From assembly GCA_026392355.1 (NCBI GenBank), contig JAPLCF010000030.1, positions 1 to 64,000 of the forward strand: a DNA stretch of 64,000 nucleotides, read 5' to 3'. The DNA is from Actinomycetota bacterium. GTDB lineage: Bacteria > Actinomycetota > Thermoleophilia > Gaiellales > F1-60-MAGs149. How positions within the stretch are numbered: the stretch's first letter is position 1; the number at the start of each line of letters is the position of its first letter. The position numbers were made by a program, and so were the translations under genes. Positions 45,566-54,089 of the stretch are shown one piece after another. Under the pieces are notes generated by a model. The model was given only the letters and a program-made list of their open reading frames with translations, was not told the DNA's origin and did no database searches.

Positions 45566-47755
45566 ATGCCCACTACCGTCCTCGCACCCGCCGCAGAACT
45601 CCATCGCGATCTGCTCGCTGAGCTGATCGAGGATGTCGCTGAGTATGCGCCCGATGCCGATGCTGAGCGGCTCGCAGCGGCGTTCGAGCTGGCCTGCATC
45701 CATCACGACGGTCAGCTGAGGAAGAGCGGCGAGCCCTTCGTCTTTCATCCGTGGGGCGTCGCGAAGATCTGCGCGCAGCTTCGCCAGCCAGAGAGCGTGC
45801 TGATCGGCGCGCTGCTACACGACGTTGTCGAAGATACGGCGGCGACCGCCGACGAGATCGAGGCCAAGTTTGGGGGTGAGGTACGTCTCCTCGTTGAGGG
45901 CGTAACCAAGCTCTCGAAGATCCAGTTTGCGTCGCGCGAAGAGGCCGAGGCCGAGAACTACCGGAAGATGATCCTCTCGATGGCAGAGGACATTCGCGTG
46001 ATCGTGATCAAGCTGGCCGATCGCCTGCACAACATGCGCACGCTGTCGTTCCTCGGCAAGCAGAAGCAGCTGCAGAAGGCCAAGGAGACGCTTGAGGTGT
46101 ACGCGCCGCTGGCCCATCGTTTGGGTATCCATTCGATGAAGTGGGAGCTTGAGGATCTGGCCTTCGCAACGCTCTATCCGCGCAAGTACGCCGAGATCGA
46201 GTCCATGGTCAATGAGCGCCGCGCCGACCGCGAGCGGTTCGTCAGCGAGGCCGGCGGCATGCTGATGGGCGAGTTGCAGACGGTGGGCATCGGAGCGGCC
46301 ATCGCCGGTCGCGCCAAGCACTTCTACTCGATCTACGAGAAGATGACGCGCCGCGGCAAAGAGTTCAACGAGATCTACGACCTGACGGCCATGCGGGTGC
46401 TCGTCGAGTCGGATCGAGAGTGCTACGGGGCGATCGGCATCATCCACGCCCTCTGGAAGCCAATGCCGGGGCGCTTCAAGGATTACATCGCCGTGCCGAA
46501 GTCCAACGGCTACCAGTCGCTCCATACGACCATCATCGGCCCTCACGGCAAGCCGCTCGAAATTCAGGTCCGCACCAAGCAGATGCACCAGCGAGCCGAG
46601 TACGGCGTTGCGGCGCATTGGCTCTACAAGGAGCGCACACCGGTTGCGACCGAGTGGCTGACGGACCTCGTCGAGGCGCCTGAGGGCGAAGGGTTCATGA
46701 CCGACCTCCGCACGGGGCTCGTTGACGACGAGGTCTTCGTGTTCACTCCCAAGGGCGAACTCAAGGCCCTAGCGGCAGGCGCCACACCGCTCGACTTCGC
46801 CTACGCCGTCCACACCGACGTCGGCCATCGCTGTGTCGGCGCGAAGGTCAATGGACGCATCGTGCCGTTGTCGGGCACGCTCAAATCGGGCGACATCGTC
46901 GAGGTCCTCACGTCGAAGGCCGATCGCGGCCCCTCGCGCGACTGGATGGGGATCGTCACAACGAATCGCGCACGCAACAAAATTCGCGCGTGGTACGCAC
47001 GCGAGCAGCGCGAGGACACGGAGCAGAAGGGCCGGGATCTCCTGCAGGCCGCGCTGCGGCAGAACAAGCTCCCGACGCAGCGCATCGCCTCGTCGCCCGT
47101 GCTCGCTGGTGTGATGCGCGAGATGGGGTATCGCAAGGCCGAGGAGTTCTACGTCGCCCTCGGCTCCGGCAACATCACCGTGCCGCAGGTCATCCAGAAG
47201 CTACTCGCGCACCTCAAGACCGAAGAGGTTGACACCGCGCCGACGCCGGCCCGTCGCAGTGGTGGACGCACGCGGGCGCTGGCGTCCAACGCCTACGGCA
47301 TCGTTGTTGACGGCGTGGGTGATGTGGGCGTCATGGTGCGTATGGCCAAGTGCTGCACACCAGTCCCGGGTGACGAGATCGTCGGCTACATCTCGGTGGG
47401 ACGCGGCATCACCATCCACCGTGGCGACTGCCCGAACTCGCGTCAGCTGGCGCGCACCCCTGAGCGCATGACACAGGTTGCCTGGAGTGGTGAGGATCCG
47501 GAGGCGTCGTTTCGCGTGGGCGTTGCCGTCGAGGCATGGGATCGTCCACGCCTACTCGAGGACGTGGGCCGCACCGTCGCCGAGCATGGCTGCAACGTTG
47601 TGGAGTACGGCGGGCACGTCAGCGAGGGCATGTCGCGTAACTGGTACGTGCTTGAGATCGGTGATCTCAAGGGACTCAAGGCCGTGCTCACGGCCCTGCG
47701 GCAGATCGAATCGGTCGTCGACGCCTTCCGCGTCACGCCCGGCGAACGCAGCTGA
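45566..47755 (+). CDS. rel: Bifunctional (p)ppGpp synthetase/hydrolase Rel
   Basis: A 729-residue stringent-response enzyme. The hydrolase HD domain is intact: H46/H47 region, then H85-D86 in LLHDVVEDT and DRLHNMRTL. The synthetase domain has the FNEIYDLTAMRVLV and GRFKDYIAVPKSNGYQSLHTT segments. TGS (VFVFTPKGELKAL), a zinc-finger/CC region (CCTPVPGDEIVGYI, HRGDCPN) and a C-terminal ACT domain follow. Intact hydrolase and synthetase sites mark it as bifunctional Rel rather than RelA or SpoT. Its promoter lies in the palindromic region upstream; the leader seems only a few bases long. Confidence 0.96.
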   Translation: MPTTVLAPAAELHRDLLAELIEDVAEYAPDADAERLAAAFELACIHHDGQLRKSGEPFVFHPWGVAKICAQLRQPESVLIGALLHDVVEDTAATADEIEAKFGGEVRLLVEGVTKLSKIQFASREEAEAENYRKMILSMAEDIRVIVIKLADRLHNMRTLSFLGKQKQLQKAKETLEVYAPLAHRLGIHSMKWELEDLAFATLYPRKYAEIESMVNERRADRERFVSEAGGMLMGELQTVGIGAAIAGRAKHFYSIYEKMTRRGKEFNEIYDLTAMRVLVESDRECYGAIGIIHALWKPMPGRFKDYIAVPKSNGYQSLHTTIIGPHGKPLEIQVRTKQMHQRAEYGVAAHWLYKERTPVATEWLTDLVEAPEGEGFMTDLRTGLVDDEVFVFTPKGELKALAAGATPLDFAYAVHTDVGHRCVGAKVNGRIVPLSGTLKSGDIVEVLTSKADRGPSRDWMGIVTTNRARNKIRAWYAREQREDTEQKGRDLLQAALRQNKLPTQRIASSPVLAGVMREMGYRKAEEFYVALGSGNITVPQVIQKLLAHLKTEEVDTAPTPARRSGGRTRALASNAYGIVVDGVGDVGVMVRMAKCCTPVPGDEIVGYISVGRGITIHRGDCPNSRQLARTPERMTQVAWSGEDPEASFRVGVAVEAWDRPRLLEDVGRTVAEHGCNVVEYGGHVSEGMSRNWYVLEIGDLKGLKAVLTALRQIESVVDAFRVTPGERS

Positions 47756-47787
47756 TCAACGCCGTACCGGGCGCAGCCAACTTCCGA

Positions 47788-48960
47788 TCAGGCGCGCGCC
47801 CCGGGCCCATAGGCGCAGGGGTTCTCAAAGCCACGGGCGAACCGATCGGGGTCCAGGTCGGTGACATCGATGAACGGCGTCTCGCCGGTGAGCATTTGCG
47901 CCATCACGCGGCCGATGGCAGGCGTCGACTTGAGTCCGTGGCCAGACCAGCCAGCACAGAGCCACAGTCCCTCGGTCTCTGGCACACGACCGACCAGCGG
48001 GTGCCAATCCGGCGTCGCGTCGTAGGCGCCGCCCCAACCGCCGACTAACGGGGTGTCCGCGAGTGTGGGGAAGCGCTCGCTGAGGGGGGCACGGATGGCG
48101 GCCTCATAGCCGTCGAGTAGTGGCAGCTGGCAGTCATCGCGTGCGTTGATCACCGGGGTGTCAGGCTGGTAGGCCACGACCCAGATGTCGCGTCCCGCCG
48201 CGGAACGGACGACGACGTTCGAGACGGCATCGCTCGTGACGGCTGCGGGGGCGATCTGGCCGGGCGGAAGGCGCAGCACAGCAACTTGGATGCGTACGAG
48301 GTTGAAGGGCACGTCCCAGATGCCGCGGAGGACTTCGGGTGACCAGCCGCCGCTGGCCACGACGACCTGGCCCGCCTCGATGCGCTCACCGTCGGCGAGC
48401 ACGACGCCCGTCGCGCGGCCGTTCGACATCGTGAGCTCGGCAACCTGTGCGTGTTGGCGCAGTTCAAGGCCGCGGCCAAGGGCATCGAGGATCCAGGAGT
48501 CGATCATCAGGCGGCTATCGCACACGCCGCCCATCGGTTCATACGCGGCGGCGGCTACGCCATCAAGGGAGAGCAGGGGCTCAACCGCATGAATCTGGTC
48601 GGGCGTGAGAAGGCGCGTCTCGAGGCCGAGCGATTGCTGCCGCTCAACGTTGCCGCGACAGGCGTCAAGGAGGCGCTCGGGAACCGGTAGGAGATATCCC
48701 GTGGGCACGTAGCCGCCGGTGCCGACACCCACTTCCTCATCCCATCGCGCGAGGATGTCCGTGCCGGCCATTGAGAGCTGGATCAGCACCGGGTTGGTGT
48801 AGTGACGGCGCACCATGCCGAAGGTGAGAGCCGAGTCGCCGCCGCCGGCATTGCCACGGTCGAGGAGCAACACACGGCCGGCGCCAGCGCGCATGAGGGC
48901 GTTCGCCGTCGAGGCGCCGACAAGTCCGGATCCGATGATCACCACGTCGTAGGAAGCCAT
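47788..48960 (-). CDS. FAD-dependent oxidoreductase (DAO / sarcosine oxidase-like)
   Basis: A 390-residue flavoprotein of the D-amino-acid oxidase family. The FAD motif VVIIGSGLVGAS is at residues 6-17, VVVASGGWSPEVL sits in the middle, and the C-terminal WGGAYDATPDWHPLVG and GWSGHGLKSTPAIG blocks are those of sarcosine/dimethylglycine/glycine oxidases. It likely oxidises an N-methyl or primary amino acid; the substrate is not fixed by sequence. TACCTT at -12 to -7 supports the start. It converges with rel across 32 bases. Confidence 0.9.
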   Translation of the reverse strand: MASYDVVIIGSGLVGASTANALMRAGAGRVLLLDRGNAGGGDSALTFGMVRRHYTNPVLIQLSMAGTDILARWDEEVGVGTGGYVPTGYLLPVPERLLDACRGNVERQQSLGLETRLLTPDQIHAVEPLLSLDGVAAAAYEPMGGVCDSRLMIDSWILDALGRGLELRQHAQVAELTMSNGRATGVVLADGERIEAGQVVVASGGWSPEVLRGIWDVPFNLVRIQVAVLRLPPGQIAPAAVTSDAVSNVVVRSAAGRDIWVVAYQPDTPVINARDDCQLPLLDGYEAAIRAPLSERFPTLADTPLVGGWGGAYDATPDWHPLVGRVPETEGLWLCAGWSGHGLKSTPAIGRVMAQMLTGETPFIDVTDLDPDRFARGFENPCAYGPGARA

Positions 48961-49045
48961 GGCGGGAAGGTATCACCGCGGCATTCCCAACACATGTCTG
49001 CGGCGGGCTCCTGTACCGTGCACACGACACACCGGAGGCATGACT

Positions 49046-49546
49046 GTGGCTGAGATTTTGGAAGGCGAGAACCTGATCTGGAAGGGGCGCCCGACCTGGA
49101 AATGGTCGGTCTCCTGGATGCTCAAGTGGGGTCTGATCGGCGTTCTGCCACTCGTCGTCGGCGTGCTGCTGGATCGCGTCGTGAGCGTGCCCGTGTCGTG
49201 GTTCTTTGCCGCCACGGTGATCTGGGTTGCAGTCGTGGTCGTGCTGGCGTGGATTAAGCGGCTCGACAGTGAGTACACCGTCACCAACCGGCGTGTGATT
49301 GTGCGGCGCGGCATCGCAAATCGCAACGAGCGCAGCGCCAGTATTGATCGCATTCAGAACGTCAACACGAAGCAGGGCTTCTACGGGCGTATTCTCAACT
49401 TCGGTGACATCGAGTTCGACACTGCCGGCTCTGACATCGGCGATTCTGATCTGGCTCTGCGCGGCATCAACGATCCACACGAGATGCGCGATACGTTCGA
49501 TCGCGAGCTGCTGCAGCGCGATGCCGGGCGCACCGGCGGGCTCTAG
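49046..49546 (+). CDS. PH-domain membrane protein (bPH2, YdbS-like)
   Basis: A protein of about 166 residues with two hydrophobic helices near residues 25-75 and a C-terminal bacterial PH-like domain (DSEYTVTNRRVIVRRGI, RIQNVNTKQGFYGRIL, FGDIEFDTAG). Family members are widespread membrane proteins without a settled function. GGAGG at 49034-49038 is ideally spaced for the GTG at 49046 and too close to the in-frame ATG at 49040, so the GTG was chosen. TACCGT at 49014-49019 may be the -10. Confidence 0.82.
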   Translation: MAEILEGENLIWKGRPTWKWSVSWMLKWGLIGVLPLVVGVLLDRVVSVPVSWFFAATVIWVAVVVVLAWIKRLDSEYTVTNRRVIVRRGIANRNERSASIDRIQNVNTKQGFYGRILNFGDIEFDTAGSDIGDSDLALRGINDPHEMRDTFDRELLQRDAGRTGGL

Positions 49547-49549
49547 CGC

Positions 49550-49900
49550 CTACGGCTCCCAGTCCTCGCCGCCAATATCCCAGCCGACGAGGCAGTAGTC
49601 CCCAACGATCGCAGCGACGGCTTCGAATGTTGCGCGCGCGGCCTCGTCGAGCTCGACGCTGGTGATGAACTCACCCACAAGTTCGCCGTCATAGTGGATC
49701 GGCACCTGCGACAACGCGGATCCGGTCGCGCCCGCCCACGGACCATTGGTGAAGGCCCCCTCTTCGACGAAGCGCATGCCAACGCCGCCCTCGTAGCGCT
49801 CGGCGAGATGCGCAATCGTGCCGAGCAGGATCTGATCTGCCTCGTCAGCACCATCAACGATCGCCTGGATCGCCGCGATGACTGCCGCATCAGCGCTCAC
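49550..49900 (-). CDS. Conserved hypothetical protein, GAF-like
   Basis: A 116-residue small protein. The PIHYDGELVGEFITSVELDEAARATF segment followed by YCLVGWDIGGEDW resembles the final strands and helix of a GAF fold; no catalytic motif is visible. GTG overlaps the phosphomannomutase stop by 4 bases (GTGA), so it is the third gene of the HIT-pgm operon. No specific function can be given. Confidence 0.7.
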   Translation of the reverse strand: MSADAAVIAAIQAIVDGADEADQILLGTIAHLAERYEGGVGMRFVEEGAFTNGPWAGATGSALSQVPIHYDGELVGEFITSVELDEAARATFEAVAAIVGDYCLVGWDIGGEDWEP

Positions 49901-51246
49901 GAGCGGATGACTCCGAGGACCTCGTCACGACGGGCGATCATCTCGGCTTCGCTCTGCGCCTCGAGATTGAGGCGCAGCAGCGGCTCGGTGTTGGAGGGGC
50001 GAACATTGAAGCGCCACGTGTCGTGCTCGATCGTGATGCCATCGAGATGCGAGATGCGCGCCCCGGGGCCGTAGTGGTCCTTCAGCGTCTGGAGCTTCAG
50101 CGCCACATCCGGCACCGGCGAATTGATCTCGCCGGTGATGAAGTACTTCTCGCGCAGTGGCTTGAGCAGCTCGTGCAGCGTCGTGCCGCTGCGCGAGACG
50201 AGCTGGATCACGAGCAACGCGGGGAGGATCCCTGTGTCGACGCCGTAGAACTCGCCGAAGTAGTAGTGGCCGGAGACCTCGCCGGCGAACACGCCGCCGG
50301 ATTCCTTGATGGCGACCTTGATGAAGGCATGGCCGACGCGCGAGACCTGTGAAGTGCCCCCGCAGCGCGCAATCGTGTCGGGCACTGCCAGAGACGCGCG
50401 GATGTCGTACAGGATGGTCGAGCCAGGGTGCTCCTTGAGCACCTCCTCGGCGAGGAGTGCGGTCATGAAGTCGCCGTCGACGAACTCGCCCTCTTCATCG
50501 ATAAAGAAGCAGCGGTCTGCGTCGCCATCCCAGGCGATCCCGATCGCGCCCGGGTTGGCCTTCACCTTCTCGATGATGAACTGGCGATTCTCTTCAAGCA
50601 GCGGGTTCGGCTGATGGTCGGGAAATGCACCGTCGGGCTCCAAGAAGAACGGCACCGCTTCAACCGGCAATGCCTCAAGGATCGGACCAAGCATCTTGCC
50701 GGCCATGCCGCTGCCGCCATCGAGCACGACCTTGAGTGGCTTGATGGCGTTCATGTCAATCAGCGAGAGCATCTTGGCGGCGTAGCCAGGCAGGACGTCG
50801 AGCGGCGTCGCCGTGCCGGGTGTGGCAACAGGGGGTAGAGGATCGTCACCAAGCGCCATCTTCTTAACCTCGTTGAGGCCAGAGGCACTGCCGACAGGCT
50901 GCGCTTCGGCACGGACGATCTTCATGCCGTTGTACTCGGCGGGATTGTGCGAGGCCGTGACGATGATGCCGCCGTCCAGACCGCCGTCTGCCACGGCGAA
51001 GTAGAGCATCTCTGTGCCGATTTCCCCGAGTACGGCGACGTCAGCGCCGCCGTCGGTGGCACCGCGAATTGCCGCCTCGGCCAGTGCGGGCGAGGAGAGG
51101 CGCATGTCGTGGCCGATGGCGATCCGCTTGGAGCGGAACACCTCGACGTAGGCGCGGGCGATGCGATACGCGCCGTCGGGATCGAACTGGTCCGGGACGA
51201 TGCCCCGGACGTCGTAGGCCTTGAAGATGGATGCGTCGAGCGTCAT
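49897..51246 (-). CDS. Phosphomannomutase/phosphoglucomutase
   Basis: A 449-residue alpha-D-phosphohexomutase that interconverts hexose 1- and 6-phosphates for cell-envelope sugars. The N-terminal FKAYDVRGIVPDQ, the phosphoserine loop TASHNPAEYNG (S99), the magnesium loop DGDADRC, GEVSGHYYF for sugar recognition, and RPSNTEPLLRL for phosphate binding form the full set of four domains. It overlaps the HIT gene by 4 bases and also has a TACCCT at -13 to -8, so it may have its own leaderless transcript. Confidence 0.94.
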   Translation of the reverse strand: MTLDASIFKAYDVRGIVPDQFDPDGAYRIARAYVEVFRSKRIAIGHDMRLSSPALAEAAIRGATDGGADVAVLGEIGTEMLYFAVADGGLDGGIIVTASHNPAEYNGMKIVRAEAQPVGSASGLNEVKKMALGDDPLPPVATPGTATPLDVLPGYAAKMLSLIDMNAIKPLKVVLDGGSGMAGKMLGPILEALPVEAVPFFLEPDGAFPDHQPNPLLEENRQFIIEKVKANPGAIGIAWDGDADRCFFIDEEGEFVDGDFMTALLAEEVLKEHPGSTILYDIRASLAVPDTIARCGGTSQVSRVGHAFIKVAIKESGGVFAGEVSGHYYFGEFYGVDTGILPALLVIQLVSRSGTTLHELLKPLREKYFITGEINSPVPDVALKLQTLKDHYGPGARISHLDGITIEHDTWRFNVRPSNTEPLLRLNLEAQSEAEMIARRDEVLGVIRS

Positions 51247-51740
51247 GTCTGAGAGGGTACCCATGCATCCCGTAGGAGACGCCATGTGTCGTCGAGATGC
51301 TGGGCCATCACTCGCGTGTCGGCGAGGACGGGCATGAAGTTGTTGTCGCCATTCCAGCGCGGCACGACGTGAAGATGCAGGTGCCCTTCGATGCCGGCTC
51401 CGGCCGTGCGGCCGAGGTTCATGCCAGCGTTCGCGCCGTGCGGCTTGAGTGTGCGGTCGAGCACGTCGAGGGACCGGTCGAAGAGCTCCCAGAGTTCAGA
51501 GCGCTCCTCGGTGGTCAGCTCGCCCGGTGCCGCCACGTGCCGATACGGCGTCACCATCAGATGACCGTTCGTATAGGGGTAGAGGTTGAGGATCACGAAG
51601 CAGGTTGCTCCCCGATGGAGAATCAGCGCTTCCTGGTCGTCCGTGCGCTGTGGCGCCGCGCAGAACACGCACTCCAGCGGATCGTGACCGGAGGCGCTCT
51701 TGACGAACTCGAGTCGCCACGGTGCCCAGAGCCGTTCCAT
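51243..51740 (-). CDS. HIT-family nucleotide hydrolase/transferase
   Basis: A 165-residue histidine-triad protein. The triad H120, H122, H124 is in GHLHLHVVPRW, and CVFC near residue 24 suggests a structural zinc. The W-APWR start and the NLYPYTNGHLMV segment resemble actinobacterial AP4A phosphorylase/hydrolase-type HIT proteins. It probably acts on dinucleoside polyphosphates or adenylylated compounds. TACGCT at -12 to -7 fixes the start; it is divergent from the Nudix gene. Confidence 0.92.
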   Translation of the reverse strand: MERLWAPWRLEFVKSASGHDPLECVFCAAPQRTDDQEALILHRGATCFVILNLYPYTNGHLMVTPYRHVAAPGELTTEERSELWELFDRSLDVLDRTLKPHGANAGMNLGRTAGAGIEGHLHLHVVPRWNGDNNFMPVLADTRVMAQHLDDTWRLLRDAWVPSQT

Positions 51741-51746
51741 GGTTGC

Positions 51747-51779
51747 AGCGTACTCGTGCGTCGGCGCGACCGGTAGGCT
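51747..51779. promoter_or_regulatory. Divergent leaderless promoters, HIT and Nudix genes
   Basis: On the minus strand TACGCT (51747-51752) is at -12 to -7 of the ATG at 51740. On the plus strand TAGGCT (51774-51779) is at -12 to -7 of the ATG at 51786. The gap between the genes is only 45 bases. Confidence 0.68.
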
Positions 51780-51785
51780 CGTGGC

Positions 51786-52364
51786 ATGGCGCCGATTCCC
51801 GACATCGCCAAGTTGGCGACCGCGCTGGCGCCCACACTCACGTCGCATCCGGCCGATGCCACGGCCAGCGTGATGCTCTGTCTGCGGGAGGGTGAACGCG
51901 GGACCGAGCTCCTGCTCTGCCGACGCGCAACACGCGAGGGAGACCCGTGGTCCGGGCATGTCGGTCTCCCCGGCGGCGGGGTGGAGGAGCGAGACCGCGA
52001 CGCGCTGGATACAGCCGCGCGGGAGACCTACGAAGAGGTTGGCTTCGATCCGCGGGCGCACGGCCGAATTCTGGGCATGCTTGAACCGCTCAAGCCGCGG
52101 ACGTTCCCGATCACGATCGCGGCGTACGTTGCGCACATTACGGCGCCGGTTGAGCTGAGCGTGTCGGAGGAGATCGCTGTCGCCTGGTGGACACCCTTCG
52201 CGGATCTCGAATGGGTCTCCGCCGAGGTGCCAGGCGCACCAACGCGCGTCTCAGCGTTCCAATTACCGCACGCTGAGGCGCAGGATGTGGTGCTCTGGGG
52301 CATTACCTACCGGCTGCTGGATAGGCTGTTCCGGGTCACGAAAACCGCCGCGCTGCCAGAGTAG
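51786..52364 (+). CDS. Nudix hydrolase, CoA pyrophosphatase-like
   Basis: A 192-residue Nudix protein. The Nudix box runs from about 64 to 86, with G-x5-E spacing in GGGVEERDRD and the catalytic RETYEEVGF. The preceding WSGHVGLPGG resembles the CoA-pyrophosphatase (NUDT7/CoaSE) signature, so CoA or its derivatives are a likely substrate; this is a family-level inference. The start is fixed by TAGGCT at -12 to -7. Confidence 0.9.
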   Translation: MAPIPDIAKLATALAPTLTSHPADATASVMLCLREGERGTELLLCRRATREGDPWSGHVGLPGGGVEERDRDALDTAARETYEEVGFDPRAHGRILGMLEPLKPRTFPITIAAYVAHITAPVELSVSEEIAVAWWTPFADLEWVSAEVPGAPTRVSAFQLPHAEAQDVVLWGITYRLLDRLFRVTKTAALPE

Positions 52365-52373
52365 AATCTGGCC

Positions 52374-52721
52374 ATGGAGTTGTACGAGTTGTACTCGCAA
52401 GGGCGTCAGCATCTCGCGGCCGGCGAGACGCGCGCCGCCATCCCGCCGCTGGAGCAGGCGCGCAACATCTCGCCCGCCACGGGCTCGATTCGCGAGGCGC
52501 TCGCCATGGCCTACCTGCGCGCCCAGCGCTACAGCGATGCGCTTCCCGAAGCCGAGGCCGCGGTGGAGTGCGCGCCCAATGATCACTACGCCTACTACCT
52601 CCTTGGGCGTGCGTATCAAGGTCTGGGCGATCTGACGTCCGCGCGGGCGCAGTACAAGCTCGCCAACTGGCTACGCCCCGGCGACGAGGCGTACCAAGCT
52701 GCGCTCGCCGCTGTCGCCTGA
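52374..52721 (+). CDS. TPR-repeat protein
   Basis: A 115-residue all-helical protein with about three tetratricopeptide repeats (YSQGRQHLAAGETRAAIPPL, then AMAYLRAQRYSDALPEAEAAV and YLLGRAYQGLGDLTSARAQ). TPRs bind partner proteins; nothing points to a partner here. TAGAAT at -12 to -7 supports the start and overlaps the Nudix stop codon. Confidence 0.82.
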   Translation: MELYELYSQGRQHLAAGETRAAIPPLEQARNISPATGSIREALAMAYLRAQRYSDALPEAEAAVECAPNDHYAYYLLGRAYQGLGDLTSARAQYKLANWLRPGDEAYQAALAAVA

Positions 52722-52780
52722 GTCGCTTCGACATCGCCGAGCAGAACTGGCGATGCCTTCCCGTCGCGGATTGCCTGCGA

Positions 52781-52786
52781 TACGAT
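52781..52786 (+). promoter_or_regulatory. Leaderless -10 of the first TetR gene
   Basis: TACGAT is six bases before the ATG at 52793. No Shine-Dalgarno sequence is present. Confidence 0.65.
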
Positions 52787-52792
52787 CGGTGT

Positions 52793-53437
52793 ATGGCAAA
52801 AGCTTCCATTGAGCCGTCGGGCAAGACGGGCGAAGAGACCTACGCGCGGATCCTCGAGACGACTGCGTGGCTGATCGCCCGCGACGGTATCCGCGGCATG
52901 CGGATGTCGCATGTTGCGGCGGAGGCCGGGGTTTCCAACGGCCTTCTGCACTACTACTTCGCCTCGCGCGAGGACCTCGTGAGCCGGGCTTTTGACGCGT
53001 TCTACGACAAGGGGACCCTTCGTTATCGGGAGCGTCTGGCCGGCATTGAGCACCCGGTCACCCGACTGCGTGTCGAACTCCTCATGTCGCTCGAGGATCA
53101 TCTGGACAACCGGCTTGACTGGATGATCTGGCTCGAGGTGGCCCGCGATGCCATGCACGACGAGGGCAGTCGCAAGCTTTATCAGGAGAAGGCGGGCATT
53201 TGGATCGCCGATGTCGCGGGGCAGATTCAGAAGGCCAAAGATGCTAACTTCGTGCCGGCGTCGGTGAATACTCGCTCCGCCGCACTACGCCTGATAGCAC
53301 CGATGGAGGGCTTCGGGTGGTACGTGCTGATCGGCGAGGTCGAGTGGGACGAAGCCGTGGCGTGCATTGACCAGGCGTTCATGATCGAACTCGGCACCGT
53401 CGGTCCGCCGCCACCAGAGGGCATCGTTCACCCCTGA
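52793..53437 (+). CDS. TetR-family regulator (BetI-like)
   Basis: A 214-residue TetR regulator. The N-terminal helix-turn-helix is at about 22-62 (MRMSHVAAEAGVSNGLLHYYFASREDL), and the C-terminal half is a helical ligand-binding domain of the BetI type. Single-gene start with a leaderless -10. It is followed by a second, related TetR gene, then the Rieske/acyl-CoA operon, so it may respond to that pathway's substrate or intermediate. Confidence 0.9.
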   Translation: MAKASIEPSGKTGEETYARILETTAWLIARDGIRGMRMSHVAAEAGVSNGLLHYYFASREDLVSRAFDAFYDKGTLRYRERLAGIEHPVTRLRVELLMSLEDHLDNRLDWMIWLEVARDAMHDEGSRKLYQEKAGIWIADVAGQIQKAKDANFVPASVNTRSAALRLIAPMEGFGWYVLIGEVEWDEAVACIDQAFMIELGTVGPPPPEGIVHP

Positions 53438-53456
53438 CGCAGGGCCTCTCATGCGG

Positions 53457-53462
53457 TACGCT
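53457..53462 (+). promoter_or_regulatory. Leaderless -10 of the second TetR/Rieske operon
   Basis: TACGCT is at -12 to -7 of the ATG at 53469. CTGACG about 16 bases upstream resembles a -35 element. Confidence 0.65.
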
Positions 53463-53468
53463 TCACGC

Positions 53469-54089
53469 ATGACTAATCAGTCAGTCAGCCAAGACCTCGA
53501 GCTCGATCGTCGGAGCCAGATCCTCGAATGCACCTGCAGTGTCATCGCTCGCGATGGTGCAGAGGGACTGCGGATGGCAGCGGTTGCGCGGGAGGCCGGC
53601 GTCTCAAGCGCGCTCCTGCATTACTACTTCGCGACGCGCGAGGATCTGATTCGTCTTGCCTTCGAATACCACGAGACGCGCGAGACTGCTCGGGGGGAGG
53701 AGCGTCTCGCGACGATCGATGATCCACTGGCGCGTGTCCGGGATGTCCTGTTTCGCGAGCTCTCCGACGACGAGGTCGTTCGCGAGGGCTGGGTGCTGTG
53801 GAGCGAGATGAGTCGAACGGCGATCTTCCGTGACGACTTTCGAGCGTCCGTCGCCGACCGATCGGCTCGCTGGGTCGGACTTGTGGCCAACCTGATCGCC
53901 GCCGCGCAGGACGCGGGGCGCATTCCGGCGGCGATTGATCCCGTCTCGGCAGCGCTCCGTCTAACCGCGATGGTCGACGGGATCGGTGGACACGTGATTG
54001 TCGGCTCGCTCTCCCGCGCTGAGGCGCGCCGCACGGTCGATCTGGCCATGAACGAGATGCTGCACCTCAACCCGAAAGACCAGACATGA
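53469..54089 (+). CDS. TetR-family regulator (BetI-like), second copy
   Basis: A 206-residue TetR regulator whose recognition region GLRMAAVAREAGVSSALLHYY is close to that of the preceding gene, suggesting an old tandem duplication. The ligand domain has diverged. The start at 53469 is set by TACGCT at -12 to -7; an in-frame ATG at 53451 would place the promoter inside the gene. It overlaps the Rieske oxygenase by 4 bases (ATGA), so it is cotranscribed with the catabolic genes and probably autoregulates them. Confidence 0.9.
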   Translation: MTNQSVSQDLELDRRSQILECTCSVIARDGAEGLRMAAVAREAGVSSALLHYYFATREDLIRLAFEYHETRETARGEERLATIDDPLARVRDVLFRELSDDEVVREGWVLWSEMSRTAIFRDDFRASVADRSARWVGLVANLIAAAQDAGRIPAAIDPVSAALRLTAMVDGIGGHVIVGSLSRAEARRTVDLAMNEMLHLNPKDQT